A stretch of 10,918 bases of DNA from Bacteroidales bacterium UBA3663 (GTDB lineage Bacteria > Bacteroidota > Bacteroidia > Bacteroidales > UBA3663): positions 1 to 10,918 of the forward strand of contig DFJU01000141.1 of the NCBI GenBank assembly GCA_002373755.1, read 5' to 3'. The position numbers were made by a program, and so were the translations under genes. The notes below the pieces were generated by a model, which worked only from the letters and a program-made list of their open reading frames with translations, had not been told where the DNA came from and searched no databases. Positions 1-6,784 of this stretch are shown here, piece after piece (position 1 is the stretch's first letter; each line of letters starts with the position of its first letter).

Positions 1-1316
1 AGGTCGTAGAGCTCGAAGACAGGCTCGTCGGTGCCCACCTTGAGGCGGATGCCCTTCCAGTTGCCGAGGCGAACGGCCTGCTTGCCCTGCTGTTCGTGGA
101 ATTCCCAGTAGAGGAAGTCGTGTTCGGCCTGCTTGCCATTGCCCAGAAGCGTCGGCAGGAACGAGATGCCGTCGGTGGCCAATGTACCCCGATAGCCCGC
201 AGCCTCGGCAAACGTCGGCAGCATATCCCAGAAGGCCATAACGTGGTCGTTGTCAACGCCTTGTGCGATGTGACCCGGACACGAAATCAGCATCGGCATA
301 CGGATTCCGCCTTCGTAGAGGTCGCGCTTGATGCCGCGATACGGGCCATAGCTCTGGAAGTAGTCGGGACGCGCGCCGCCCTCCTTGTGCGGGCCGTTGT
401 CGGACGTGAAAATCAGTATTGTCTTATCAGCAATACCCAATGAATCAAGCAGATCCATCACATCGCCCACGTACTTGTCCAGGCGCGTCACCATCGAGGC
501 GAACGACGCCATCGGCCGCTCGGAACTGCCGTACGCGCCCTTCTTTTCGGGTCGTTTCTGCACGAACGGGATTTCGTCGGCCAATGGCACCTCCTCGCAA
601 TAGCGCTGGTAGATGCTGTCGTGCGGCAGAATCAGCTCGGCGTGCGGAATGGTGTACGACAGGAAGGTGAAGAACGGCCCGTCGGCGTGGCTGCGGATGA
701 AGTCCAACGCCTGCGAGTGAATCGTATCGGCCGAATAGGTAACTTCCTGCTGCTCATAGTTTTGCGGCAGTTCGACGCGCTCCGTGCCATTCCACAGGTG
801 GTCGGGATAGTAGTCGTGCGCCAATGTCTGGCAGTTGTAGCCGAAGAACCGGTCGAAGCCCACTTTCGTCGGGTCAGACACCGAGCCGGGATAGCCCAAG
901 CCCCACTTGCCGAAACAGCCGGTCGCGTAGCCCGACTGCTTGAACATCGTGGCCATCGTGAACGTGCCTTCGGGCATGGCCACCTGACCCTCCGGATCGA
1001 CGCCGATGTTGCCGCGCACCGATGCGTGACCCGTGTGCAGGCCGGTCATCAGCGAACAGCGCGAGGGCGCCGACACCGCCGTACCCGCGTAGGCCTGCGT
1101 GAACCTCATTCCGCGCTGCTGCAACCGCGTCAGATTGGGCGTGTGGATGCGCGTCTGGCCGTAGGGTGCGATGTCGCCGATGCCAAGGTCGTCGGCCATA
1201 ATATAGATTACGTTGGGCTTCCACGCCTCCTGCGGCTGCGACTGGCATCCTGTGGTTGCCGCTACGGCACTCAACAGGCAGCCTGCCAAACTCAATTTCT
1301 CTGGATTGATTTGCAT
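1..1316 (-). CDS. Sulfatase of the S1 (arylsulfatase-like) family, serine-type, C-terminus beyond the window
   Basis: This gene probably hydrolyses sulfate esters on a glycan outside the cytoplasm. It starts at the ATG ending at 1316, and 438 codons are visible before the left edge. The N-terminus is a signal sequence ending in TTGC (Cys24), so a lipoprotein is likely although the lipobox is imperfect. Metal-binding Asp42-Asp43 lie in MADDLG. The family signature is SAPSRCSLMTG at 82-92, so the formylglycine precursor is Ser82. Further core motifs are GKWGLG (136-141; the more common version has His where Gly139 stands), a catalytic-type His225 in IPHAE, and SDNGPH (305-310, metal ligands Asp306/Asn307). 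Serine-type sulfatases need the radical-SAM maturase anSME, which is not in this window. The gene follows the esterase by 31 bp, so it is probably the last visible gene of a leftward operon. The substrate cannot be read from the sequence; a monosaccharide or glycosaminoglycan/mucin sulfate is possible. Confidence 0.95.
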   Translation of the reverse strand, partial: MQINPEKLSLAGCLLSAVAATTGCQSQPQEAWKPNVIYIMADDLGIGDIAPYGQTRIHTPNLTRLQQRGMRFTQAYAGTAVSAPSRCSLMTGLHTGHASVRGNIGVDPEGQVAMPEGTFTMATMFKQSGYATGCFGKWGLGYPGSVSDPTKVGFDRFFGYNCQTLAHDYYPDHLWNGTERVELPQNYEQQEVTYSADTIHSQALDFIRSHADGPFFTFLSYTIPHAELILPHDSIYQRYCEEVPLADEIPFVQKRPEKKGAYGSSERPMASFASMVTRLDKYVGDVMDLLDSLGIADKTILIFTSDNGPHKEGGARPDYFQSYGPYRGIKRDLYEGGIRMPMLISCPGHIAQGVDNDHVMAFWDMLPTFAEAAGYRGTLATDGISFLPTLLGNGKQAEHDFLYWEFHEQQGKQAVRLGNWKGIRLKVGTDEPVFELYD

Positions 1317-1347
1317 GATTGTTTTTTGTTAAGTTAATGTTTATGAA

Positions 1348-2307
1348 TTAATTCCGTTCCAACGGATTGCTGAAGTCAACATCAGTCGCACGGGTGCTGT
1401 CGGCCGATGCTGCGACCTCAGTCTGAAGACGGCAATCTGTGCTGTCGGCCACGTCGTAGCCCTGCAGCTGAAGCATCCGAATGCCGTAGCGCTTGCCCAA
1501 CAGACGATAGCCTTCGGCCGCAAAATGGACATGATCGTCGCTCACCGTGCAGCCACGGCTCGAAATTGTCCACGCGGTCGGGATGAAGTCGTGGATGCGG
1601 TCGATGGTCGGATTGGCATGTTGGCAAACGCCTTGTTGGTCGATGCCTGCGGTCTCGCCCACGAGCAACGGCACATTTTCGGCCTGCAAGTTGAGGTCGG
1701 ACAGGATGTCGCCGTAGATTTTCTTGACCGTGCGGCACCAGCCGTCACTGTAGGCATCCGTGCAACCCTGATGCAACAGAATGCCGCGAATCGTGCCTTT
1801 CTGCTGCGCCAACTTCGCCATTTCAATCAGCCGCGCGTAGGGATTGCGGTCGTAAAAGTTGATTTCGTTGACCATCCAATCGGGCTGGATGCTGTCGCAA
1901 TAGCCCTTGCACTGGTCCTTGTCGTAGATGCGGATTGCTGTGCCATCGACCGCTACGTGAATTACGCCAACGCTCACATTTTCAGGCAGATGCTCCAACA
2001 TCGTGCGACCGAAATAATCGACCGGGCAAAGGCCTGTGCTGTGGCGGCAAAGCGGCGGGACGGCCACGCGCCACTCCCCTCTTTTACGGTCAACGTCGTC
2101 CACTGCGCTCAGATTGATAAAACGCTCTGGCACAACGGAATCCTGCGATTCGGGACGTGCCGCGCCGACCATGTTCGACTGGCCGATGCAAAGATAAACC
2201 TGAAGCGTGTCTTTCGGATTGGACACCATCGTTTCGTTTGAACTCGGATTCTGACTGCACGAACAGAGCGTCGCAGCGGCCAGCAAAGAATAAAGTAAGT
2301 TTTTCAT
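1348..2307 (-). CDS. SASA-type (SGNH-fold) carbohydrate esterase lipoprotein
   Basis: Predicted 319-residue exported carbohydrate O-acetylesterase of the sialic-acid-specific acetylesterase (SASA/DUF303) kind. The chosen start gives a clean lipoprotein signal peptide with lipobox LCSC (Cys17). A reading frame open further upstream to 2511 only adds basic sequence overlapping the HAD gene, so I rejected it. The nucleophile block is IGQSNMVG with Ser44. The other end of the active site is DHVHF, with Asp258 and His261. Between them lies GILLHQGCTDA (175-185), which replaces the usual HQGES(D/N) block: Cys182 stands where Glu is usual. Residues from about 284 to the end form a hydrophilic tail past the core fold. 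The gene sits 23 bp after the HAD gene and 31 bp before the sulfatase, suggesting deacetylation and desulfation of the same glycan. The acyl group and sugar are not determined by the sequence; another esterase specificity within the SGNH superfamily is possible. Confidence 0.85.
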   Translation of the reverse strand: MKNLLYSLLAAATLCSCSQNPSSNETMVSNPKDTLQVYLCIGQSNMVGAARPESQDSVVPERFINLSAVDDVDRKRGEWRVAVPPLCRHSTGLCPVDYFGRTMLEHLPENVSVGVIHVAVDGTAIRIYDKDQCKGYCDSIQPDWMVNEINFYDRNPYARLIEMAKLAQQKGTIRGILLHQGCTDAYSDGWCRTVKKIYGDILSDLNLQAENVPLLVGETAGIDQQGVCQHANPTIDRIHDFIPTAWTISSRGCTVSDDHVHFAAEGYRLLGKRYGIRMLQLQGYDVADSTDCRLQTEVAASADSTRATDVDFSNPLERN

Positions 2308-2330
2308 ATAGTTTAGGTTAAGAGGTTTTT

Positions 2331-2984
2331 TCAGACGTTTTTCAACAATTCGGCCAAACGATCGTAGGTCATTCCGTCGAACGAATCGAGCACAAGGTTG
2401 CATTTGTCCTGAATGGCTTCGCGCGGGTTGTACGATGCCAATCCGACGGTGAAAATTCCGGCCGACATGCCTGCCTGCAAACCGGAAAATGCGTCCTCGA
2501 AGACGATGCACTGCGACTTTTCAAGTCCGTAGGCACTTGCGGCACGCAAATAGCAATCGGGGTCCGGCTTCGACGCGGCGAAATCCTCGGCCGTGAAAAT
2601 CCGGTCGAACAAGGTGTCCAGTTCGGGGTTCTTGTGGCGCGCATGCTGCATCTTCTTCTGGTCGGAACTTGTCACGACGGCGCACTTCACGCCATGCTGT
2701 TTCATATCGATGATAAACTCCTTCGCACCGGGGAAGAAATCGTAGTTCATCTGCGCCTCGTAGTCGTCAAGCATCTTCACAACTTGCTGTCGCACAGCCG
2801 CATCCGAAAAAAATCTTTCCAATATCCGTTTGAGGGTGTTTCCCTTGATTGCGTCCTGCAAATTCGGAATGTCGGGTCGGAACATCTGGCCAACGCGCTG
2901 CCAAATCAGTGAATACTGCTGCTCGGTGTCGATCAACGTGCCGTCCAAATCGAACAATGCGGCTTTTACATGCTGAAAATTCAT
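2331..2984 (-). CDS. HAD-superfamily IA hydrolase (beta-phosphoglucomutase-like phosphatase)
   Basis: A cytoplasmic 217-residue protein of the haloacid dehalogenase superfamily, subfamily IA, a normal length for this group. All four HAD motifs are visible: FDLDGTLID with nucleophile Asp12 and acid/base Asp14; VVTSSD (103-108) with Thr105/Ser106; Lys139 in SKPDPD; and VFEDAFSG with Glu163-Asp164 for magnesium. A helical C1 cap lies between motifs I and II (about residues 20-85) and contains KGNTLKRI. There is no signal peptide. The likely role is dephosphorylation of a sugar phosphate or isomerisation between sugar 1- and 6-phosphates; the two cannot be separated by motifs alone. It is the first gene of the leftward operon with the esterase and sulfatase, and a promoter lies at 3069-3099, giving a leader of roughly 75-80 nt. 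The position suggests it handles a sugar released by these enzymes, but that is inference. Confidence 0.9.
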   Translation of the reverse strand: MNFQHVKAALFDLDGTLIDTEQQYSLIWQRVGQMFRPDIPNLQDAIKGNTLKRILERFFSDAAVRQQVVKMLDDYEAQMNYDFFPGAKEFIIDMKQHGVKCAVVTSSDQKKMQHARHKNPELDTLFDRIFTAEDFAASKPDPDCYLRAASAYGLEKSQCIVFEDAFSGLQAGMSAGIFTVGLASYNPREAIQDKCNLVLDSFDGMTYDRLAELLKNV

Positions 2985-3068
2985 CGTAAATTATTTATGT
3001 TCAACAACTAAATGAAAAACTTTTTTCACATCGGACACGATTATGCCTGTCCTGCGATTTCAAATGCG

Positions 3069-3099
3069 CAAAGATACGAAATCATTTCGTCATCCACAA
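3069..3099 (-). promoter_or_regulatory. Bacteroidetes-type promoter for the HAD-esterase-sulfatase operon
   Basis: On the minus strand the -7 box TATCTTTG occupies 3076-3069, and a TTG (within ATTG) occupies 3099-3097, exactly 20 bp upstream. This fits the known Bacteroidetes housekeeping promoter (TTTG, 19-21 bp, TAnnTTTG). Transcription should start a few bases below 3069, leaving a leader of about 75-80 nt before the HAD start codon. It points away from the serpin promoter in the same intergenic region. Confidence 0.72.
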
Positions 3100-3152
3100 T
3101 TATTCAACCGCAAAAAACCGCGTAGCAGCCAATCGAAAGCGCAACTCGAAGT

Positions 3153-3180
3153 CGGCAAATTGAAAGTTGAAAATTTGTCG
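3153..3180. promoter_or_regulatory. Inverted repeat overlapping the serpin -33 box (candidate operator)
   Basis: CGGCAAATT (3153-3161) faces AATTTGTCG (3172-3180) across a 10-bp spacer. Eight of nine positions are complementary and the ninth is a G-T pair. The right arm covers the TTTG -33 box at 3174-3177. A dimeric repressor or activator could bind here and control the serpin, or both divergent genes. A chance repeat in A/T-rich DNA is the alternative. Confidence 0.35.
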
Positions 3181-3205
3181 GTTCGATGGAATATCGCTAT
3201 CTTTG
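3174..3205 (+). promoter_or_regulatory. Bacteroidetes-type promoter for the serpin gene
   Basis: TTTG at 3174-3177 is followed, after exactly 20 bp, by TATCTTTG at 3198-3205. Both boxes match the Bacteroidetes consensus fully. Transcription should begin a few bases after 3205, about 30 nt before the ATG at 3244. This placement decides the start of the serpin gene, since the longer reading frame from 3043 would begin upstream of the promoter. Confidence 0.8.
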
Positions 3206-3243
3206 CGCAACTTATCGGAAAACATTCAAAAACAGCCGCAATC

Positions 3244-4392
3244 ATGACACGAAACTGGAAAACAATCATCGCAGCCATCGGTGTATCAATTGCACTAAGC
3301 AACAACGCTTTGGCTAAAAAAAATCAAAGTAATTGGGATGTCGCCTTCGACCTGTTACGCACGCAGTCCGACGGGCAAAATGAGTGCTGCGTTTCGCCAC
3401 TTTCACTGCAATTTGCTTTGGGTCTGGTGAACGAAGGCGCAACCGGACAGACCAAAAAACAGATTGGCGCATTGTTGCCGAAAAAGTTGCCCGAAATCGG
3501 CGACATGATTCAGCAATCGGGCTCAATTTCGTCGGCCAACAGCATCTGGATCAGCGACGACATCGCGGCCTCGGTCAAGGCGAAATTCATCGACCAGAAC
3601 CGCAAGAAATTTGACGCCGAAGTGCGCTGTCTGCCATTCGACGAAGCTGCCGCATCGCAAATCAACAACTGGTGCCACAAGAAGACCAACGGACTGATTC
3701 CGAGCATCATCGACAAGATGAAAAAAGACGACAAGATGGTGCTGGTCAACGCGCTCCACTTCAAGGCCGACTGGCAGACGAAATTCGACGCAAAACGCAC
3801 GAAAAAGAAGCAGTTCCACCTTGAAACCGGCACAAGCAACGTGGTCGAAATGATGGAAAAAACATCGTACTGGAACTACTGCGAGGCCGGAAACTGCCAA
3901 ATCATCCGCATGAACTACGAGGCCAAGACCGATGCCGAGACGCCAAGTTTCGCAATGTACGTGCTGCTGCCGGAAGAGGGCAAAAAACTGTCGGACATCC
4001 TGCCCCACCTGAACAGCGAATTCTGGCAAAACCTGTCGCTCAAGAGCCAGCGCATCCACCTGCAACTGCCCAAGTTTGAAAGCGATTTCCGCACAAGCCT
4101 GGTGCCAGCATTGCAAAAAATGGGCGTTACGCGAATGTTTACGGCCGATGCGCAATTCGACAAGATCAGCAAGACAAAGCTCTGCGTGGACGACGTGCTG
4201 CAAAAATGCGTCATCAAGGTTGACGAAGATGGCACCGAAGCAGCCGCCGTCACCGCCATCACGATGCGCCTCACGTCTGTCGGCCCGAACGCCGAAAAGC
4301 CAATCGAAATGAACGTCAACCGTCCGTTCATCTACATTCTGGCCGAAACATCGACCGACACGCCGATATTCATCGGAGTCAAGACAAAATAA
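3244..4392 (+). CDS. Secreted serpin (serine/cysteine protease inhibitor)
   Basis: A 382-residue serpin, the usual length for the fold. The N-terminus is a type I signal peptide (basic MTRNWK, hydrophobic stretch, cut after ALA near residue 24) without a lipobox, so the mature protein is periplasmic or released. Core serpin features include CCVSPLSLQFALGLVNEGATG, the helix-D/E region, LVNALHFKADW, a VEMMEK-type strand and the C-terminal NRPFIYILAE...PIFIGVK. The reactive-centre hinge is inhibitor-like: G330-T-E-A-A-A, with small residues at P12-P10. The loop is about six residues longer than in alpha-1-antitrypsin before the NRPF motif, so P1 is uncertain. Counting from the hinge gives Thr344-Ser345, while Arg342-Leu343 would suit a trypsin-like target. 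It has its own promoter. No strong terminator separates it from the AAA+ gene. In gut bacteria such serpins are thought to blunt host or rival proteases; the target here is unknown. Confidence 0.95.
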   Translation: MTRNWKTIIAAIGVSIALSNNALAKKNQSNWDVAFDLLRTQSDGQNECCVSPLSLQFALGLVNEGATGQTKKQIGALLPKKLPEIGDMIQQSGSISSANSIWISDDIAASVKAKFIDQNRKKFDAEVRCLPFDEAAASQINNWCHKKTNGLIPSIIDKMKKDDKMVLVNALHFKADWQTKFDAKRTKKKQFHLETGTSNVVEMMEKTSYWNYCEAGNCQIIRMNYEAKTDAETPSFAMYVLLPEEGKKLSDILPHLNSEFWQNLSLKSQRIHLQLPKFESDFRTSLVPALQKMGVTRMFTADAQFDKISKTKLCVDDVLQKCVIKVDEDGTEAAAVTAITMRLTSVGPNAEKPIEMNVNRPFIYILAETSTDTPIFIGVKTK

Positions 4393-4493
4393 ATGAATTT
4401 CAACAACAATGCAGATTCCGGTTTTGACCGATGGCCAAACACTTTCTGCATGACAAACAGGACTTTACAAAGAATTTTTGAACAACAATTCAA
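4393..4493 (+). other. Serpin to AAA+ spacer with a weak inverted repeat
   Basis: This 101-bp spacer contains ATGCAGA (4409-4415) and its complement TCTGCAT (4445-4451) around a 29-nt loop. No T-run follows, so it is a poor intrinsic terminator. The sequence AACAACAAT occurs twice (4402-4410 and 4481-4489), the second just before the AAA+ start codon. I see no convincing -7/-33 promoter, which favours read-through from the serpin transcript, but this is not proven. Confidence 0.3.
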
Positions 4494-5576
4494 ATGGCTA
4501 TAAACGTCAACACGCAACGGCTGCTGCGCATCTTGGAACTCACTCCTGCCCTTCAGAACATCATGCTGGTGGGGCGGCACGGAATCGGAAAATCGGAAAT
4601 CCTCACACATTATTATAAGCAGCGCGGACAACGCGTCGTCACACTTTTTCTGGGTCAGATGAGCGATCCGGGCGACCTCATCGGACTGCCTCGAATATCG
4701 GACGAAAAAAACTTGCAAAACGCTGTGACGCAGTTCATTCCGCCATATTGGTGGCCGACCGACGGACAGCCGATCGTACTCTTCCTCGACGAGTTGAACC
4801 GCGCCCGTCCGGAACTGCTGCAAACGGTGATGGACCTCGTGCTCAACCGCACGCTGGCCGGCAAGCGACTGCCCGACGGAAGCCGCGTGATTGCCGCCGT
4901 GAACGATGGCGACGAATACCAGCTGACGCACCTCGACCCGGCATTGGTGTCGCGCTTCAACGTCTATCATTTTTGTCCGACGGCGCAGGAGTGGCTCCAG
5001 TGGGCCGAATCGGTCGGCGTGGATAGTCGCGTAGTGCGATTCCTGACACTCGAAGCACATTGGCTGGACGGCATCGAGGGCGAAAAGGCCGGCATTGACA
5101 CCGGGCTCGAAAAGACTCCCGACCGCCGCGCCTGGAAGCGGTTGTCCGATGGCATAAAACCGCTCGCAGACCTCTCGGAAGATGATTTGGACTGGATTGC
5201 CGGCATCGTCGGAGCACAGGCGGCATCGCGGTTCATGGGCAGCCTGACAGGCCACGCGATTCTGACCGGAGCCGAAGTCTTGCAGAATTTCGACGCCTGC
5301 GAACCAAAACTACGCAAATATCTGCTGCATCAGCTGGCCATCGTCAACGAATCAATTTTCCGCCATCTGGAGGTTGCGGCCGATGCTGCTCCCGCAGAAT
5401 ACGCACAAAATCTGACACGATATTTTGAGCTGCTGACCGAGATGGAATCGAACGAGGCAATCGCCCATCTGGCCAACCTGTTCGAAAGCGGCAGCTACCC
5501 GAAAGCGGTGCTCTTTGTGGCCGAAAAATGCCCGCTACTCGCCGAACGGCTCATGAATTTCATCGCCAATCTATAG
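4494..5576 (+). CDS. MoxR-type AAA+ ATPase
   Basis: A 360-residue cytoplasmic AAA+ ATPase of the MoxR kind, which typically works as a chaperone or remodeller with a VWA-domain partner. Visible parts are Walker A GRHGIGKS (27-34, Lys33), Walker B VLFLDELNRA (Asp99-Glu100), sensor-1-like Asn137 in AAVNDG, and an arginine-finger-like Arg154 in LVSRF. The block LGQMSDPGDLIGLPR (53-67) matches the substrate-facing insert seen in MoxR proteins. Residues from about 190 onward are helical and of family-specific type. There is no signal peptide. The stop codon is 8 bp before the VWA gene, so the two are almost certainly co-expressed and act together, as in RavA-ViaA or NorQ-NorD. The client protein is not evident: no oxidase, reductase or metalloenzyme gene is beside it. 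The only upstream neighbour is the serpin, which is exported and so is unlikely to be a direct client. Confidence 0.93.
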   Translation: MAINVNTQRLLRILELTPALQNIMLVGRHGIGKSEILTHYYKQRGQRVVTLFLGQMSDPGDLIGLPRISDEKNLQNAVTQFIPPYWWPTDGQPIVLFLDELNRARPELLQTVMDLVLNRTLAGKRLPDGSRVIAAVNDGDEYQLTHLDPALVSRFNVYHFCPTAQEWLQWAESVGVDSRVVRFLTLEAHWLDGIEGEKAGIDTGLEKTPDRRAWKRLSDGIKPLADLSEDDLDWIAGIVGAQAASRFMGSLTGHAILTGAEVLQNFDACEPKLRKYLLHQLAIVNESIFRHLEVAADAAPAEYAQNLTRYFELLTEMESNEAIAHLANLFESGSYPKAVLFVAEKCPLLAERLMNFIANL

Positions 5577-5584
5577 CACCGAAG

Positions 5585-6694
5585 ATGGACATCTTGAAAG
5601 AAATTTCAGAGCAATGGTTCCTCACCGAACCGGCATTCTACTCGCTGTTTTGCTTGCAGGAATTGCGCGAAAATGCGGCGATGGAATGTCCGCTGCGCGT
5701 TGGAGAAGGCCGCATCGAATACAACCCTATCCTATTGGCGCACAAGAATTTCAAGGAGGTTGAACTGCTTTTGCGCATCGAGATGATCCGGCTTTTCCTC
5801 AAACATCCCTACGAACGGCGGCCCGAAGGCTGCAACGGCGACGTCATCGCACGCGGTTCCGACTGCACCATCGCCGACGGCTATTGTCTGCTCAAGGAGG
5901 CCGGCGCACTGAAAGGTCCCGGCGCGTATCATCTGCCCATCGGACAATGCTACGAATGGTATTGCAAGCAACTTGCCCAACGCGACGACGACGAGCAGGA
6001 CGACAATCGGCGAAACGACCAGAACCGACACGAGAAATCGGCACAAAGCGAGCTTTGGCACGACGACAGCCTGCGCCAGACTCAAATCAACGAACTCATC
6101 GAACGCACAACGGATTGGGGCTCGCTCCCCGGCGACGTCGTTGAACAGATCAAGGCCTCGACACGCGCCCGACTGAACCGCAGCATGGTGTTCCAAGGCT
6201 TCAAGAGCAACCTGATTTCCGCCTCGCGCGAACTCACCCGAATGCGGCCGAACCGTCGCACCGGATTCCTGCAAATGGGCAGCCGACGCCGCATCGAGGC
6301 CCATGTGCTTTTGGCCGTCGATTGTTCGGGAAGCATCGATTCAGACACGCTACGCGACTTTTTTTCGACAATCAACCGCCTTTTCCGCGACGGTGACGTG
6401 CAGATCGATGTCGCCCAATTCGATGCCACGATTCTGTCGGTCACACCGATTGACAAAATACAAACCGACATCGCCGTCGGCGGTCGCGGAGGCACCGACT
6501 TCCAGCCCGTCATCGACCTCTTCGTCGGCCAACAGCGCAGCTACGACGGCCTGATAATCCTGACCGACGGCGACGCCCCAATCCCGCAAGTTCCGCCGTG
6601 CCACGCCCCCATCCTGTGGGTCTGCAAGGACGAAAACGCCTATCGCCGACACGAAAATTGGATGAAAAGGATCGGCCGATGCTGCCCGTTGTAA
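5585..6694 (+). CDS. VWA protein of the DUF2201 type with degenerate metallopeptidase domain
   Basis: A 369-residue cytoplasmic protein, partner of the AAA+ ATPase just upstream. The N-terminal half resembles the putative metallopeptidase domain of DUF2201 proteins. Where that family carries a HExxH helix, this protein has IEMIRLFLKH (65-74): the Glu and the last His remain, but the first two zinc His are Ile65 and Arg69. A charged, Asp/Asn/Arg-rich linker follows (about 132-152). The C-terminal half is a VWA-like domain with an intact MIDAS-type metal site: DCSGS (246-250), GGTDF with Thr304, and LTDGD with Asp328. The start at 5585 was chosen because it leaves an 8-bp gap after the ATPase; the frame is open to 5528 but would overlap the ATPase end. 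Its likely role is a metal-dependent adaptor bringing a client to the MoxR ring. Peptidase activity looks unlikely. The gene ends 23 bp before a strong terminator. Confidence 0.9.
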   Translation: MDILKEISEQWFLTEPAFYSLFCLQELRENAAMECPLRVGEGRIEYNPILLAHKNFKEVELLLRIEMIRLFLKHPYERRPEGCNGDVIARGSDCTIADGYCLLKEAGALKGPGAYHLPIGQCYEWYCKQLAQRDDDEQDDNRRNDQNRHEKSAQSELWHDDSLRQTQINELIERTTDWGSLPGDVVEQIKASTRARLNRSMVFQGFKSNLISASRELTRMRPNRRTGFLQMGSRRRIEAHVLLAVDCSGSIDSDTLRDFFSTINRLFRDGDVQIDVAQFDATILSVTPIDKIQTDIAVGGRGGTDFQPVIDLFVGQQRSYDGLIILTDGDAPIPQVPPCHAPILWVCKDENAYRRHENWMKRIGRCCPL

Positions 6695-6717
6695 AATTAG
6701 ATTTTCAGAAAATATAC

Positions 6718-6764
6718 AATTTGCCCCGAACCGGACTCTGAAGCTCGATTCGGGGCAAATTTTT
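6718..6764. terminator. Bidirectional intrinsic terminator between converging genes
   Basis: AATTTGCCCCGAA (6718-6730) pairs perfectly with TTCGGGGCAAATT (6749-6761), a 13-bp stem with an 18-nt loop. On the plus strand it runs into TTTTT (6760-6764), ending the serpin/AAA+/VWA transcript. Read from the other side it ends in an A/T-rich stretch and lies 23 bp after the stop of the outer-membrane protein gene. A minor hairpin GCGT/ACGC (6765-6777) sits beside it. Confidence 0.87.
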
Positions 6765-6784
6765 GCGTTTGCTACGCTACTTTT

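Noticed and set aside
621..1337. Plus-strand open frame of 238 codons opposite the sulfatase, and a similar one at 1525-2241 opposite the esterase
   Set aside because: Both are shadows of genes with intact catalytic motifs on the minus strand; neither has a signal, motif or promoter.
2308..2511. N-terminal extension of the esterase by 68 residues
   Set aside because: It overlaps the end of the HAD gene, is strongly basic, and would place the lipoprotein signal peptide inside the protein.
3043..3243. N-terminal extension of the serpin by 67 residues
   Set aside because: The extension begins upstream of the serpin promoter (3174-3205) and would bury the clear signal peptide that starts at 3244.
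4473..4480. AATTTTTG as a -7 box for the AAA+ gene
   Set aside because: The first base mismatches, there is no TTG box at 19-21 bp, and the start site would fall too close to the ATG at 4494.
4393..4503. A 36-codon frame directly following, and in frame with, the serpin stop codon
   Set aside because: It could suggest stop read-through or a tiny protein, but it has no recognisable features, overlaps the AAA+ start, and has a plain TAA stop before it with no known read-through context.
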